Source: Labilithrix sp.
Lineage (GTDB): Bacteria; Myxococcota_A; Polyangia; Polyangiales; Polyangiaceae
Assembly (NCBI GenBank): GCA_019637225.1
Contig: JAHBWC010000003.1
Coordinates: forward strand, 1-64,000
Direction: 5' to 3'
Length of the DNA stretch: 64,000 nucleotides
Position numbers and translations under genes: made by a program. The notes below the pieces were generated by a model. The model did not search any database and had not been told where the DNA came from. It worked only from the letters and a program-made list of their open reading frames with translations. This document shows, in pieces, positions 25,145 through 33,933 of the stretch (positions are counted from its first letter, which is position 1; each line of letters begins with the position of its first letter).

Positions 25145-27252
25145 CGCTTCCTCGATCGTGGTGACGCGCGCCGAGGACCGTCGACGCCCGAGAGGATCTC
25201 GCGCGCGGCGGCGACGTCCGCGCGCGTCCCGGCGATCGCGAGGACGTCCCCGGCGTCGAGCCGATCGTGCGCGGAGGGCATCACCATGGCGCTCTCGCCG
25301 CGCGTGATCGCGAGGACGGTGGCGCCGGAACGCCCGCGGAGATCGAGCTCCGCGAGCGTCTTGCCGACCGCGGGGCTCGTCGCGCCGATCTCGATCGCGA
25401 TCGGCTCGCCGAGGCCGTCGAGGATCGCAGCCAGCTCGACCGGGGCCGCGACCGCCTCGCCGGAGCGCGCCGGCTTTCGGCCCTGGCTCGTCAGGAGCTC
25501 GACGATGACGTGCGCGCCGGCGCGCACGTGGCCATGCAGGTTCGTGGTCGTGCGCCAGAGCACGACGCCGAGGACGAAGACGACGACGAAGAGGAGCTGC
25601 GCGCCCTGGAAGCCGGCGAGGAAGGGCTGCGTGATCGCGACGAGCGGCGCGCCGACGATGAGCACGCACGCGAGCTGCAACGTGACAACGAGCGCCCGCC
25701 GCGGCGCCGCGGCGAGATCGACGCCGTCGTCCGCGGCGGGGAAGACGACGCCGGCGACGGTCTCGGCGAGCCTGCCGGCGACGCGCACGATGCCGACGCC
25801 GAGCGGCAGGCCGAACGCCGCGACCACCGTCGCGGCGGTCGCCGAGGCGAGCTCGGGCGCGAAGCCCCGGCGAACGAGCCAGGCGTGACCGCTCTCCGCG
25901 CCGAGCGCGCTGCCGACGACGACGGCGACGAGCGCGACCGCGTCCACGACCAGCAGGCGCACGAGCCGCCGCATGCGTCCGCGCGCGTCCGAGCGTGCCT
26001 TCGCGCCGCGGAGGCGCTCGAGCCAGCTCCCGTAGAGCGTCGTGAAGGTCTGGAGGGGCTGGGGCAGCCGCCGCGTGAACCAGCTCGCCACCGGATCGGA
26101 AGCGCGGATGAGCCACGGCGTGAGGAGCGTCGTGATCGCCGAGACGGCGACCGCGACCGGGTAGAGGAACGCGCCGGTGGCGCCGAGCGAGACGCCGAGT
26201 CCGGCGATGACGAAGGACAGCTCGCCGATCTGGGCGAGGCTCATGCCCGCCTGGACCGCGGTCCGCGTGCCGTTGCCCGTGAGAAAAGTCCCGAGCGCGA
26301 CGCTGACGATCTTCCCCACGACGACGACCGCGACGAGGACGACGACCGCGAGCCAGCGCTCTCGGATCAGGTCGGGGTCGATCATCATGCCGACGGAGAC
26401 GAAGAAGACGGCGGCGAACACATCGCGCACCGGCTCGACGAGCGGCGCGATCGTCTTCTCCTCTCCCGACTCCGCGACCAGCGAGCCCGCGATGAAGGAG
26501 CCGAGCGCGACCGAGTAGCCCATCTCGCGCGCGAGCAAGGCGGTGGCGAAGCAGAGACCGATGCTCGCCACGATCGTGGTGTCGGCGCGGCGGAGCGAGA
26601 CGACGAAGCGGAGCGCGCGCGGCACGACGAGCATCCCGGCGACGATGAGCACCGCGAGGAAGACGCCCAGCCGGCCGGCGGTCTTCGCGAGCGCGACCGG
26701 CTCGATCGCGCCGCCGGTCGCGAGCGCCGTCAGCGTCGCGAGGAGGACCACGGCGACGAGGTCTTCGACGATCAGCGCGCCGACCACGAGATCGCGCAGC
26801 TTGCCGTCGACGCGTTGCTCCTCGAAGGCCTTCGCCACGATGGTCGTGCTCGAGATCGCGATGATCGCGCCGGTGAAGACGCTCTCGAGCATCGTCCAGC
26901 CGAAGACGCGTCCGACCGCGAATCCGAGCCACGCGAGGAGGCAGCAGCGGACGACCGTGGTGAGCACGACGCCCGCGCCGACGCGGGCGAGCTTGCCGAA
27001 GCTGAACTCCATGCCGAGGGAGAACATCAGCAGCGTGACGCCGAGCTCGGAGAGCGTGTGGACGATCTCGGGGCGGGCGACGAGCGGGATCGGCACGTGC
27101 GGGCCGATGACCAGGCCGGCGACGACGTAGCCGAGCACGACGGGCAGCCGGAGGCGCCGCGAGAGCGCGCTCGTCACGGCCGAGACGCCGAGCACGACCG
27201 CGAGCGCCTTCAGCAGATCATGCGCGTCCGCGAGCTCGTGCGCGTCCCCCAC
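25141..27252 (-). CDS. CPA2-family (Kef-type) monovalent cation/proton antiporter with TrkA-C domain (703 aa)
   Basis: An inner-membrane antiporter with 12-13 membrane helices in the first 400 residues. VLGYVVAGLVIGPHVP, LGVTLLMFSLGMEF and IVEDLVAVVLL are typical CPA2/Kef signatures, and the conserved Asp of EDL is present. Four more helices follow, and the C-terminus (about 610-690) is a TrkA-C-like ligand-binding domain (IAIEIGATSPAVGKTLAELDLRGRSGATVLAITRGE). There is no TrkA-N (NAD-binding) domain between, unlike KefC. It likely exchanges K+ or Na+ for protons under control of a small ligand. The GTG start at 27252 gives a short cytosolic N-terminus. It is coupled to the downstream hydrolase-cupin gene. 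Confidence 0.85.
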   Translation of the reverse strand: MGDAHELADAHDLLKALAVVLGVSAVTSALSRRLRLPVVLGYVVAGLVIGPHVPIPLVARPEIVHTLSELGVTLLMFSLGMEFSFGKLARVGAGVVLTTVVRCCLLAWLGFAVGRVFGWTMLESVFTGAIIAISSTTIVAKAFEEQRVDGKLRDLVVGALIVEDLVAVVLLATLTALATGGAIEPVALAKTAGRLGVFLAVLIVAGMLVVPRALRFVVSLRRADTTIVASIGLCFATALLAREMGYSVALGSFIAGSLVAESGEEKTIAPLVEPVRDVFAAVFFVSVGMMIDPDLIRERWLAVVVLVAVVVVGKIVSVALGTFLTGNGTRTAVQAGMSLAQIGELSFVIAGLGVSLGATGAFLYPVAVAVSAITTLLTPWLIRASDPVASWFTRRLPQPLQTFTTLYGSWLERLRGAKARSDARGRMRRLVRLLVVDAVALVAVVVGSALGAESGHAWLVRRGFAPELASATAATVVAAFGLPLGVGIVRVAGRLAETVAGVVFPAADDGVDLAAAPRRALVVTLQLACVLIVGAPLVAITQPFLAGFQGAQLLFVVVFVLGVVLWRTTTNLHGHVRAGAHVIVELLTSQGRKPARSGEAVAAPVELAAILDGLGEPIAIEIGATSPAVGKTLAELDLRGRSGATVLAITRGESAMVMPSAHDRLDAGDVLAIAGTRADVAAAREILSGVDGPRRASPRSRKR

Positions 27253-27306
27253 CCATCGGGCGTATCACCCCCGACGGTCCGATCCGAGCGACATCGGATC
27301 CTGCGA

Positions 27307-28785
27307 TCAGCTGCGGCGACGGCGCGCGAGCGCGAGGGCGGCGGCGGCCGCCACGAGCGCGAACGTGGGCGCGTCATCGCTTCGAGCCGCGCGGCACCCG
27401 CAGCCGGACGGCTCGTCGGCGCCGTCGACGCGGGGACCCTCGCCGGTGCCGTCCGTCGTCCCGTCGCCCGCGTCCGCGCCGCCGCTCGAGCCGCCGTCGC
27501 CCGACGACGACGACGCGCCTGCGTCCGCGCCCGGTGAGGGCCCGGAGCCTGGAGGAGGCGGGACGGTCGTGCAGTCGCCGAGCGAGTGCTGCAGCGCGCC
27601 GAGGTCCCACGCGCCGCCTCGCGCACGGGCGCAGTAGTCGTTCGGCACGTCGGGGTTCGCCGGCCCCTTGCCGAGGAGCGCCGAGAGGTCGCCCTTCTTG
27701 CGGAGGTCCCCGACGAGCGGCGCCGTGTACATCGCCTCGAAGGTCGCCTGCGCGATGTTCGGCAGATCGTTGGCGGCGGTGTGCGTGGAGCCGTCGCGGT
27801 TCCGGACGATGCCCGTGAGGACGTTGCCTCGCGACTCGCCGGTCGTTGTTTCATAGCGGAAGTCGACGCCCGAGGTGGCGATGAGCGTGTTGTGAAGGAC
27901 CTTCGTGTCCTTCCCGCGGTTGATGTAGATGCCGAGGGCGCTGCAGTTTGCGATGACGTTGTTCCTCATCGTCCCGCCCTCGTGCTCGACGGCGCAGGGG
28001 ACGTTCCCGTCGAACGCGGGAGCGCAGAACGCATTGCCCGTCCCGCCGCCACCGAACGACAGGCCGACGTGGCTCCCTGGGGTCGCGTCGTCCTTCGTAC
28101 AGAGGACGAGGTTCCGCTCGAAGAGGCCGTTCTTGCCGCCGCTCTTCATGAACGCGCCGTAGCTCGTCGTCCCGTTCAGGCGGTGGAAGTCGTGGATGTA
28201 GTTGGCGCGTACGATCCAGTCGTCGCCGGTGTCGATGTTGAGCTTCGTGACGGGGTTGCCCGTGTTACGGGCGCGCGTGTCGAACAGCTCGTTGTTCTCG
28301 ACGAGGCCTCCGTGAGGGATCTTCGGCGCGCCTACGAGCGTCGCGTTCACCTTGAGCTGCGCGTTGAAGTCGACGACGCGACTGTTCCTGAGGACGAAGC
28401 CGGTCGCGTCCCCGACGACGTGGAACGCGTGCTCGCAGGTCGAGTCCGTCGCGCACGTGCCCACGACGTCGAGCCCCTCGAAGTGCCAGCTCGGGCCGCT
28501 CACGAGGAACCCCTCGACCGTCGAGAGCTCGAGCTTCGCCGCGAGCGGCGTCGCGGAGCGGACGACGATCGGCTGCGCCGGCGTCCCGCTCGCGGAGCAC
28601 GAGAGGTTCGGGCCGGAGATCGCGTAGGTACCGGCGGCGAGGACGATCTCGTCGCCGGCCTTCGCCGCGGCGATCGCGGCGCGGAGCTCCGTCGGGTTCG
28701 AGACGGGGACGATCGCAGCCTCGGCGCGGGCGGCGAGCGCCAGGATGAACGCGACGGCGACGGATCCGAGGGCTTGGCGGCGCAT
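27307..28785 (-). CDS. Right-handed parallel beta-helix protein with MYXO-CTERM tail (492 aa)
   Basis: Signal peptide (MRRQALGSVAVAFILALAARAEA) cleaved after about residue 23. Next is a parallel beta-helix (residues 30-400) of the DUF1565/pectate-lyase-like type. It starts with TELRAAIAAAKAGDEIVLAAGTY and has coils marked by GLVENNELFDT, GLFERNLVLCT, GTMRNNVIANCSALGIYINRG and KVLHNTLIATS. An Asp/Ser/Gly-rich linker follows. The C-terminus has the MYXO-CTERM arrangement: GCGCR, a hydrophobic helix and a final Arg cluster, which directs proteins to the myxobacterial cell surface. Polysaccharide binding or lyase activity is possible but no catalytic residues are secure. ATG 28785 is chosen because an upstream GTG adds only six residues ahead of the signal peptide. 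Confidence 0.82.
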   Translation of the reverse strand: MRRQALGSVAVAFILALAARAEAAIVPVSNPTELRAAIAAAKAGDEIVLAAGTYAISGPNLSCSASGTPAQPIVVRSATPLAAKLELSTVEGFLVSGPSWHFEGLDVVGTCATDSTCEHAFHVVGDATGFVLRNSRVVDFNAQLKVNATLVGAPKIPHGGLVENNELFDTRARNTGNPVTKLNIDTGDDWIVRANYIHDFHRLNGTTSYGAFMKSGGKNGLFERNLVLCTKDDATPGSHVGLSFGGGGTGNAFCAPAFDGNVPCAVEHEGGTMRNNVIANCSALGIYINRGKDTKVLHNTLIATSGVDFRYETTTGESRGNVLTGIVRNRDGSTHTAANDLPNIAQATFEAMYTAPLVGDLRKKGDLSALLGKGPANPDVPNDYCARARGGAWDLGALQHSLGDCTTVPPPPGSGPSPGADAGASSSSGDGGSSGGADAGDGTTDGTGEGPRVDGADEPSGCGCRAARSDDAPTFALVAAAAALALARRRRS

Positions 28786-28812
28786 CCGCCGATCGTACGC
28801 CACCTTCGAGCT

Positions 28813-30525
28813 TCAGGCCGCGCGCACGTCGATCAGCTGGAACGCGTCGACATCCATCAACCCGCGATCGGTGAGCTTCAGGCTCGGAATGACGGGCAGG
28901 CTGAGGAAGGCGAGCTGGAGGAACGGCTCCGGGAGGACGCAGCCGATCGCCTTGCTCGCGGCGCGCAGCTCCTCGAGCGATCGCGCGATCGACTCGGGCT
29001 CCTCGAGCGACATGAGCCCGCCGAGAGGGAGCGGAAGCCGCGCGAGGACGCTCCCGTCGCGGACGACGCAGAAGCCGCCTCCCACCTCGGCGAGGCACGC
29101 GAGGGCGGCGCGCATGTCGCCGCTGCGCTCTCCGACGACCACGAGGTTGTGGCTGTCGTGGCCGACGCTCGAGGCGATCGCGCCGTGGATGTCACCGAAG
29201 CCGGAGACGTAGCCGTTCGCGGGCTTGCTCCCCTTGCCGTAGCGCTCGAGCACGGAGAGGCGCCGGACGCCGGGGGCGTCGTGACGGGCGACGTGGCGAT
29301 CGGTGAGGATGCGCCCCGCGCGTACGCCGATGACGTGGACCATGCCGGCGGGGCCCTCGAGGTCCATGGGCTCCGGGATCGCGGCGCGGATCGTGTTCGG
29401 CGGTGCGTCGATGCGAGGGCGCGGCGTCTCGAGCTCGCGAACGAGCTGCCCTGCGACGAGGACCTCGCGGATCTGGCACGTCGCGACGTCGTCGAGCACC
29501 ACGAGATCGGCGCGGAAGCCCGGCGCGATCGCGCCGACACGCTCGGCGCCGCGCGCCGGACCGGCGAGCCCGTAGTGGCGCGCCACCGACCACGAGGCGG
29601 CGCGGTACGCGACCTCGGCGGGCACGCCCTTCGCGATGGCCGAGCGCACGAGCCAGTCGAGGTGGCCCTCGTGCGCGATGTCGAGCGGGTTGCGATCGTC
29701 GGTGCAGAAGCCCATGCTCGTCGAGGTCGCCAGCGTGAGGAGCGGCGCGAGGGCGTCGAGGTCCTTCGCCACGCTGCCCTCGCGGATCCACACGGCGATG
29801 CCGTTCCGGAGCTTCTCGGCCGCCTCGCCGAGCTCGGAGCTCTCGTGGCAGCTCGTGATCCCCGCGCACGCGTACGCCGAGAGCGCCTGGCCGTGGACGA
29901 GCGGCGCGTGGCCGTCGAGCGGGCGACCGTCGAACGCGGCGAGCTTGTCGAGCACGAGCGCGTCGCCGGAGAGCACGCCGGGGACGTTCATCACCTCGGC
30001 GAGCCCGAGCGTCTTCGGGTGCGCGAGGAGCGGCGTGAGCATCGTCGCGTCGAGCACGCCCGCGCCGTTGGTCTCGAAGCTCGTCGCGGGGACGCACGAG
30101 CTCACCATGACGCGGAGGTCGAGGCCGGCGCGGCCGCGTGTCATCCGCTCGGCCGCGTCGAGGAAGAACTGGATACCGGGGACGCCGAGCACGTTCGCGA
30201 GCTCGTGCGGATCGCACACCGCCGTGGTCGTGCCGCGCGGGAGCACGGCGCGCTGGAAGCTCTCGGGGACGAGGAGCGAGCTCTCGAGGTGCACGTGCGC
30301 GTCGATGAAGCCCGGCACGACGTGCGCGCCGCGGCCGTCGATCTCGCGCGCGCCGCGGAGGCCCTCCGCGAGCCCGACCACGACGCCGTCTGCGATCGCG
30401 ACGTCGCCGGCTACGAACTCGCACGTGAAGACGTCGAGCCAGCGGACGTCGCGGAGGACGAGATCGCACGGCTCCTGACCCTGCGCTGCCCGGAGGCGAC
30501 GGCGAAGCACGTCGGCGATCGTCAT
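28813..30525 (-). CDS. ade: Adenine deaminase (EC 3.5.4.2; 570 aa)
   Basis: A cytoplasmic amidohydrolase that converts adenine to hypoxanthine and ammonia in purine salvage. The signature of this family is complete. Metal-binding GFIDAHVHLESS has His77 and His79, and PHELANVLGVPG and GHAPLVHG follow. The C-terminal adenine-deaminase-specific segments include GFGDIHGAIASSVGHDSHNLVVVG (around residue 455) and ending motifs LGGLMS and EPFLQLAFLSLPVIP. The length of 570 aa is normal for Ade/AdeC. A 27-bp gap separates its end from the beta-helix gene start on the same strand, but the two have no obvious link. Confidence 0.95.
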   Translation of the reverse strand: MTIADVLRRRLRAAQGQEPCDLVLRDVRWLDVFTCEFVAGDVAIADGVVVGLAEGLRGAREIDGRGAHVVPGFIDAHVHLESSLLVPESFQRAVLPRGTTTAVCDPHELANVLGVPGIQFFLDAAERMTRGRAGLDLRVMVSSCVPATSFETNGAGVLDATMLTPLLAHPKTLGLAEVMNVPGVLSGDALVLDKLAAFDGRPLDGHAPLVHGQALSAYACAGITSCHESSELGEAAEKLRNGIAVWIREGSVAKDLDALAPLLTLATSTSMGFCTDDRNPLDIAHEGHLDWLVRSAIAKGVPAEVAYRAASWSVARHYGLAGPARGAERVGAIAPGFRADLVVLDDVATCQIREVLVAGQLVRELETPRPRIDAPPNTIRAAIPEPMDLEGPAGMVHVIGVRAGRILTDRHVARHDAPGVRRLSVLERYGKGSKPANGYVSGFGDIHGAIASSVGHDSHNLVVVGERSGDMRAALACLAEVGGGFCVVRDGSVLARLPLPLGGLMSLEEPESIARSLEELRAASKAIGCVLPEPFLQLAFLSLPVIPSLKLTDRGLMDVDAFQLIDVRAA

Positions 30526-30571
30526 CGCCGGATCATAGCGCGGCCGGCGCTGCCGCGCCGCGCCGCGGCGC

Positions 30572-32068
30572 TCAGCGAAAGGTGCTCATGCAGTACGTGA
30601 GCTCGCCCTGATCGATCGCGGGCTCGGGGAGCTCGGGCGGCACGAGGCGCGGCGGCGCCTGGAAGTCGAAGAAGTCCATCGGCACGAGCGCGTTGGCGTC
30701 GCGCGCCGTCAGCGCCGGGAGGCGATGCTTGGCCTGGATGAAGCGGAGGATGCTGGCGTGGTCGTACACGGCGTGCGAGACGAAGCTCCGCTTCGCGTAC
30801 GGCGAGACGACGAGGAACGGTACGCGCACGCCGTAGAGGTCGAACGCGCCCTCGTGGACGGAGCCTCCCTTGCCGATGGGCGTCTTGTCGTCGGGGATGC
30901 ACGCCTTCGGCGGCGGGAGGTGGTCGTACAGACCGCCGTGCTCGTCGTAGGTGAAGAAGAGCGCGGCGTGGCTCCACTGCGGGCTCTTGAAGAGCGCGCG
31001 TGTGACGTCGCTCACGAGCTTCTGACCGATCTGGAGCTGGGCGGGCGGGTGCTCGTCGTCGCCGTCGGGCTGTCCGGTCTTGAGCACGTTGGGGTCGACG
31101 AAGACGACTGGAGGGAGCGTGCCGGCAGCCGCGTCGGCGAAGTAGTCCTCGAGCGTCCCCGTGACCTGACGTCCCCAGCGGTTCGCGAGGGCGAACCCGA
31201 CGACGGTGGCTGCCCCAGGCGGTCCGCCGTTCGTGTAGAGCTTCCAGTCGACGTGGCGCTTGTCGAGCTCGTCGAGGACCACCGCGTCCACGTCGGGGAA
31301 GGGGAACGCGTCGATGTTCGGGAAGGTGTTCTCGACGAGGCCGAAGCTCGTCCCCGCGAAGAGGTACATCCGGTTCGGCCAGGTCGGCCCCGGCACCGAC
31401 GAGAAGTAGTGGTCGCCGAGCCCGTACTCCTTCGCGAGCGCGTAGTAGAACGGCAGCTCGCGCTCGTCGTACCACCACATCGAGCGCTCACCGTCGCGGA
31501 GCGCCATCGTCGGATCGGGCACGGTCTCGCCCTTGATGTCGTGGTTCGTCTCGTAGAACCCGTCCATCTTGCCGTCGGCGATCTGCGCGTGGACCTTGTC
31601 CCACTCGTGCGCGGTGTCGAGGAAGCAGTGATGGCCGGCGCGTTGCCACGCGTGCGTCGCGCTCGAGACCGGGCCGCTGCGATCCGGGTTCGACGCCCCC
31701 TCCGGCGGGGACTCGACGTCGGTGCGACCCGCGTACTGGTTATAACGCCCGAAGTAGTGATCGAACGAGCGGTTCTCCTGCATCACGACGACGATCGTCT
31801 CGATGGGCATGTCCTTGCCCGTCGGGATCGACGCGCCGAGCGTCTCGTCGGGGAGGGCGCCGCGCCCGAACTTGCAGGCGGCGCGATCCGCGGCGGCCGC
31901 GCTCTCGTCGGGTCGGGTGACCGCGCGATCCCACTCGGCCGGCGTCGGCGGGCGCGGATCCGGCGGCGGGGGCGGCGGCGGTGCGCTCTCGCCCTTCGAG
32001 CACGCGGCGAGCGCGGCGAGCGCGGCGAACGCGACGTAGGTGGCGTAGGTGGCGACCCGAGGCTTCAT
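30572..32068 (-). CDS. Phosphoesterase-family lipoprotein (phospholipase C/acid phosphatase-like, 498 aa)
   Basis: Member of the phosphoesterase family PF04185, which includes bacterial phospholipases C and acid phosphatases. The diagnostic motif MQENRSFDHYFG is at residues 97-107, with Glu98, Asn99 and Asp103. Later conserved blocks are GPTWPNRMYLFAGTS, FFTYDEHGGLYDHLPPP (Asp-Glu-His metal ligands) and VSPYAKRSFVSHAVYDHASILRFI. The signal peptide ends LAALAAC with lipidated Cys23, followed by a poly-Pro linker, so it should be anchored in the envelope. ATG 32068 is fixed by the lipobox and by AAAGAGG upstream. It hydrolyses phosphate esters, possibly phospholipids. It stands alone between adenine deaminase and the pel locus. 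Confidence 0.9.
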   Translation of the reverse strand: MKPRVATYATYVAFAALAALAACSKGESAPPPPPPPDPRPPTPAEWDRAVTRPDESAAAADRAACKFGRGALPDETLGASIPTGKDMPIETIVVVMQENRSFDHYFGRYNQYAGRTDVESPPEGASNPDRSGPVSSATHAWQRAGHHCFLDTAHEWDKVHAQIADGKMDGFYETNHDIKGETVPDPTMALRDGERSMWWYDERELPFYYALAKEYGLGDHYFSSVPGPTWPNRMYLFAGTSFGLVENTFPNIDAFPFPDVDAVVLDELDKRHVDWKLYTNGGPPGAATVVGFALANRWGRQVTGTLEDYFADAAAGTLPPVVFVDPNVLKTGQPDGDDEHPPAQLQIGQKLVSDVTRALFKSPQWSHAALFFTYDEHGGLYDHLPPPKACIPDDKTPIGKGGSVHEGAFDLYGVRVPFLVVSPYAKRSFVSHAVYDHASILRFIQAKHRLPALTARDANALVPMDFFDFQAPPRLVPPELPEPAIDQGELTYCMSTFR

Positions 32069-32286
32069 GCGAGGACCTCTTTCCAGAGGGCTCGCTGCGG
32101 CGCAAGAGGGCCGTGGGGCGGACAGGTGACGACGGCGCGAAGAGGTCGCGGCGTCGTCGACGTTGCGTGCGCGACGCCCTCGCCGACCGGCCGTCGCTCC
32201 GTCGCTCGCGGGTGGCGGCCCCCCTCCGGGCTGATTATGGTCGCCAGCTGAGCCGGATGCTCGAGTCCGGCGAGCGAGGTCTGCAC

Positions 32287-32469
32287 ATGGCGCATTCGGA
32301 TTTCGTGGACGACAGGTGGGCCGTCTCTGCCGGCCGCAGCGTTGGAATGGCCGTCGCCGTCGTCGCCGCGTTGCTCCTCGGTGTGGCCGTCGCGTCTTAC
32401 GCGCGCGCCGGCGGTGAAGATCCGGAGGGCGCCGCCGCGCCACCCCGCGCCGGCCTGAGCGTTCGATGA
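32287..32469 (+). CDS. Possible small single-span membrane protein (60 aa)
   Basis: The 473-bp space between the phosphoesterase gene start and pelG (32069-32541) is otherwise empty. Within it, ATG 32287 opens a 60-codon frame with one strong hydrophobic helix (VGMAVAVVAALLLGVAVASYA, residues about 19-39), a charged N-terminal end and a Pro/Ala-rich tail. GAGCGAGG lies about eight bases upstream as a ribosome-binding site. An in-frame ATG at 32257 could add ten residues. No homologue is recognised. Codon use is compatible with a gene, but the short length leaves real doubt. Confidence 0.42.
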   Translation: MAHSDFVDDRWAVSAGRSVGMAVAVVAALLLGVAVASYARAGGEDPEGAAAPPRAGLSVR

Positions 32470-32541
32470 AGTCGCGCGTGGCGCTCGTGACGCGACGACC
32501 GCCGCTTCGCGCCGCGAGCGCGTAGGGCACGGCCGCGGCCC

Positions 32542-33918
32542 TCACGTCATGAACGTCTCGTAGTCGAGCCGATCGAGCTTGCGCGACAGGACCGCGAGCG
32601 CGACGAGGCTCGTGAGGGCCGCCGCGACGAGGAACCCGAAGCCGTAGAACCGCGGCCCGAGGTGCTGGCTCGCGATCGAGAAGGCGAGGTTCGAGCCCGC
32701 GAAGAGCGCCGCGAGCCAGAGCGCGAGCTTCCGGCAATCGAGGTAAAAGAGGATCGTGAGGGTGGCCAGGAGGAGGACCTGGAAGCCGACCGCGGCGACG
32801 TCGACGTTGAACAGGTACGAGTAGAACGCGGGGATCCGGAAGACTGCGAGCACGCGCTCGCCCACGAGCAGGAGGACGACCACGGTGAGGCCCTGGATGC
32901 GGAAGATGTCGTCGATGCCCGAACGCGCGGCGTCCGCGAGCGCGCCGCGGAGCCGCCGGAGCTCGTCGAGCGTCTCACCCTGCCGGACCGCTGCGTAGTA
33001 GCGCTCGTACTGTTCGGCGAAGTCGGTCTCGATGCGGACGAAGAACACGGCCATGCCGGGGATGACCGAGAGATAGGCGACGAAGATCGGGACGTCGTAC
33101 ACCACCGAGTGGCGTATCGGGCCGAGGAGGGGCTCCGACGTCACCGGGTTCATCCAGAAGACGAACTTGTCCACCCAGACGGCGCCGTTCACGAGCGCGC
33201 CGGTCAACGCCAGTCCGGCGTGGACCTTCTTCCTGTCGAGGAACTCGAACGCGATGAAGCGATCGCTCGGGTAGCGGCGCAGGATCAAGAGGAGCATCGC
33301 GAAGAGCATCACCGCGTGTCCGACGAAGAACCCCGCGAGGTAGCCGGCGAGGCCCACCCGCCCGAGCACCGGCGCGAGCGTGACCGTGACGCCGTAGCCG
33401 AGGGCGAACACCACGACCACGCTGCGGTACGCCTTCACGCCGGAGAGCAGCCCGCTCAGCAGCCAGACGTTGCAGAGCGTCACGAAGGTCGCGACGAGGA
33501 GGACCCGAAACGCGACGCCACCGTCCGCCGCGCTCCACGTCGTCAGCGACACCACGAGCGCGCCGGTGACGCCGCTCGCGACGGTGGTGACGAGCATCGC
33601 GCCGAGCAGGTTCGGCGCGATCGCGTCGTCGCGCTTCTCGAAGAGCCGGTCGGCGATGAACCGCACGAAGAGGAGCTGGAGGAGCCCCGACAGAGTGAGC
33701 GAGCACGCCATCAGGTACGTGACCGTCGCGAGGAACGGCGTGACGGTGTCCGAGCCGCGTCCGCTCGCCTGCGTCAGCACGCCGATGAAGAGCATCGAGC
33801 CGATCGAGATCAGCCACGGCCCGGAGCCCACCATTCCTGCCAGCAGGTAGGCCCGGAGGACGCCGGCGTACGTGTCCTTGCGGAGGTGCTGCCGTAGCTC
33901 GAATCCGATCCCTGCCAA
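32542..33918 (-). CDS. pelG: PelG, Pel exopolysaccharide inner-membrane transporter (458 aa)
   Basis: MATE/Wzx-like polytopic protein that, with PelD/E/F, moves the growing Pel polymer across the inner membrane. The N-terminus MAGIGFELRQHLRKDTYAGVL, followed by AYLLAGMVGSGPWLISIG, is the PelG hallmark. About 12 hydrophobic segments fill the sequence (for example SMLFIGVLTQA, ATVTYLMACSLTLSGLLQLL, GYLAGFFVGHAVMLFAMLLLIL). The length matches Pseudomonas PelG. It is the last gene of the minus-strand pel arm, 15 bp after pelF, and should be transcribed with it. Confidence 0.93.
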   Translation of the reverse strand: MAGIGFELRQHLRKDTYAGVLRAYLLAGMVGSGPWLISIGSMLFIGVLTQASGRGSDTVTPFLATVTYLMACSLTLSGLLQLLFVRFIADRLFEKRDDAIAPNLLGAMLVTTVASGVTGALVVSLTTWSAADGGVAFRVLLVATFVTLCNVWLLSGLLSGVKAYRSVVVVFALGYGVTVTLAPVLGRVGLAGYLAGFFVGHAVMLFAMLLLILRRYPSDRFIAFEFLDRKKVHAGLALTGALVNGAVWVDKFVFWMNPVTSEPLLGPIRHSVVYDVPIFVAYLSVIPGMAVFFVRIETDFAEQYERYYAAVRQGETLDELRRLRGALADAARSGIDDIFRIQGLTVVVLLLVGERVLAVFRIPAFYSYLFNVDVAAVGFQVLLLATLTILFYLDCRKLALWLAALFAGSNLAFSIASQHLGPRFYGFGFLVAAALTSLVALAVLSRKLDRLDYETFMT

Positions 33919-33933
33919 CGCGACCTCCTCGGC

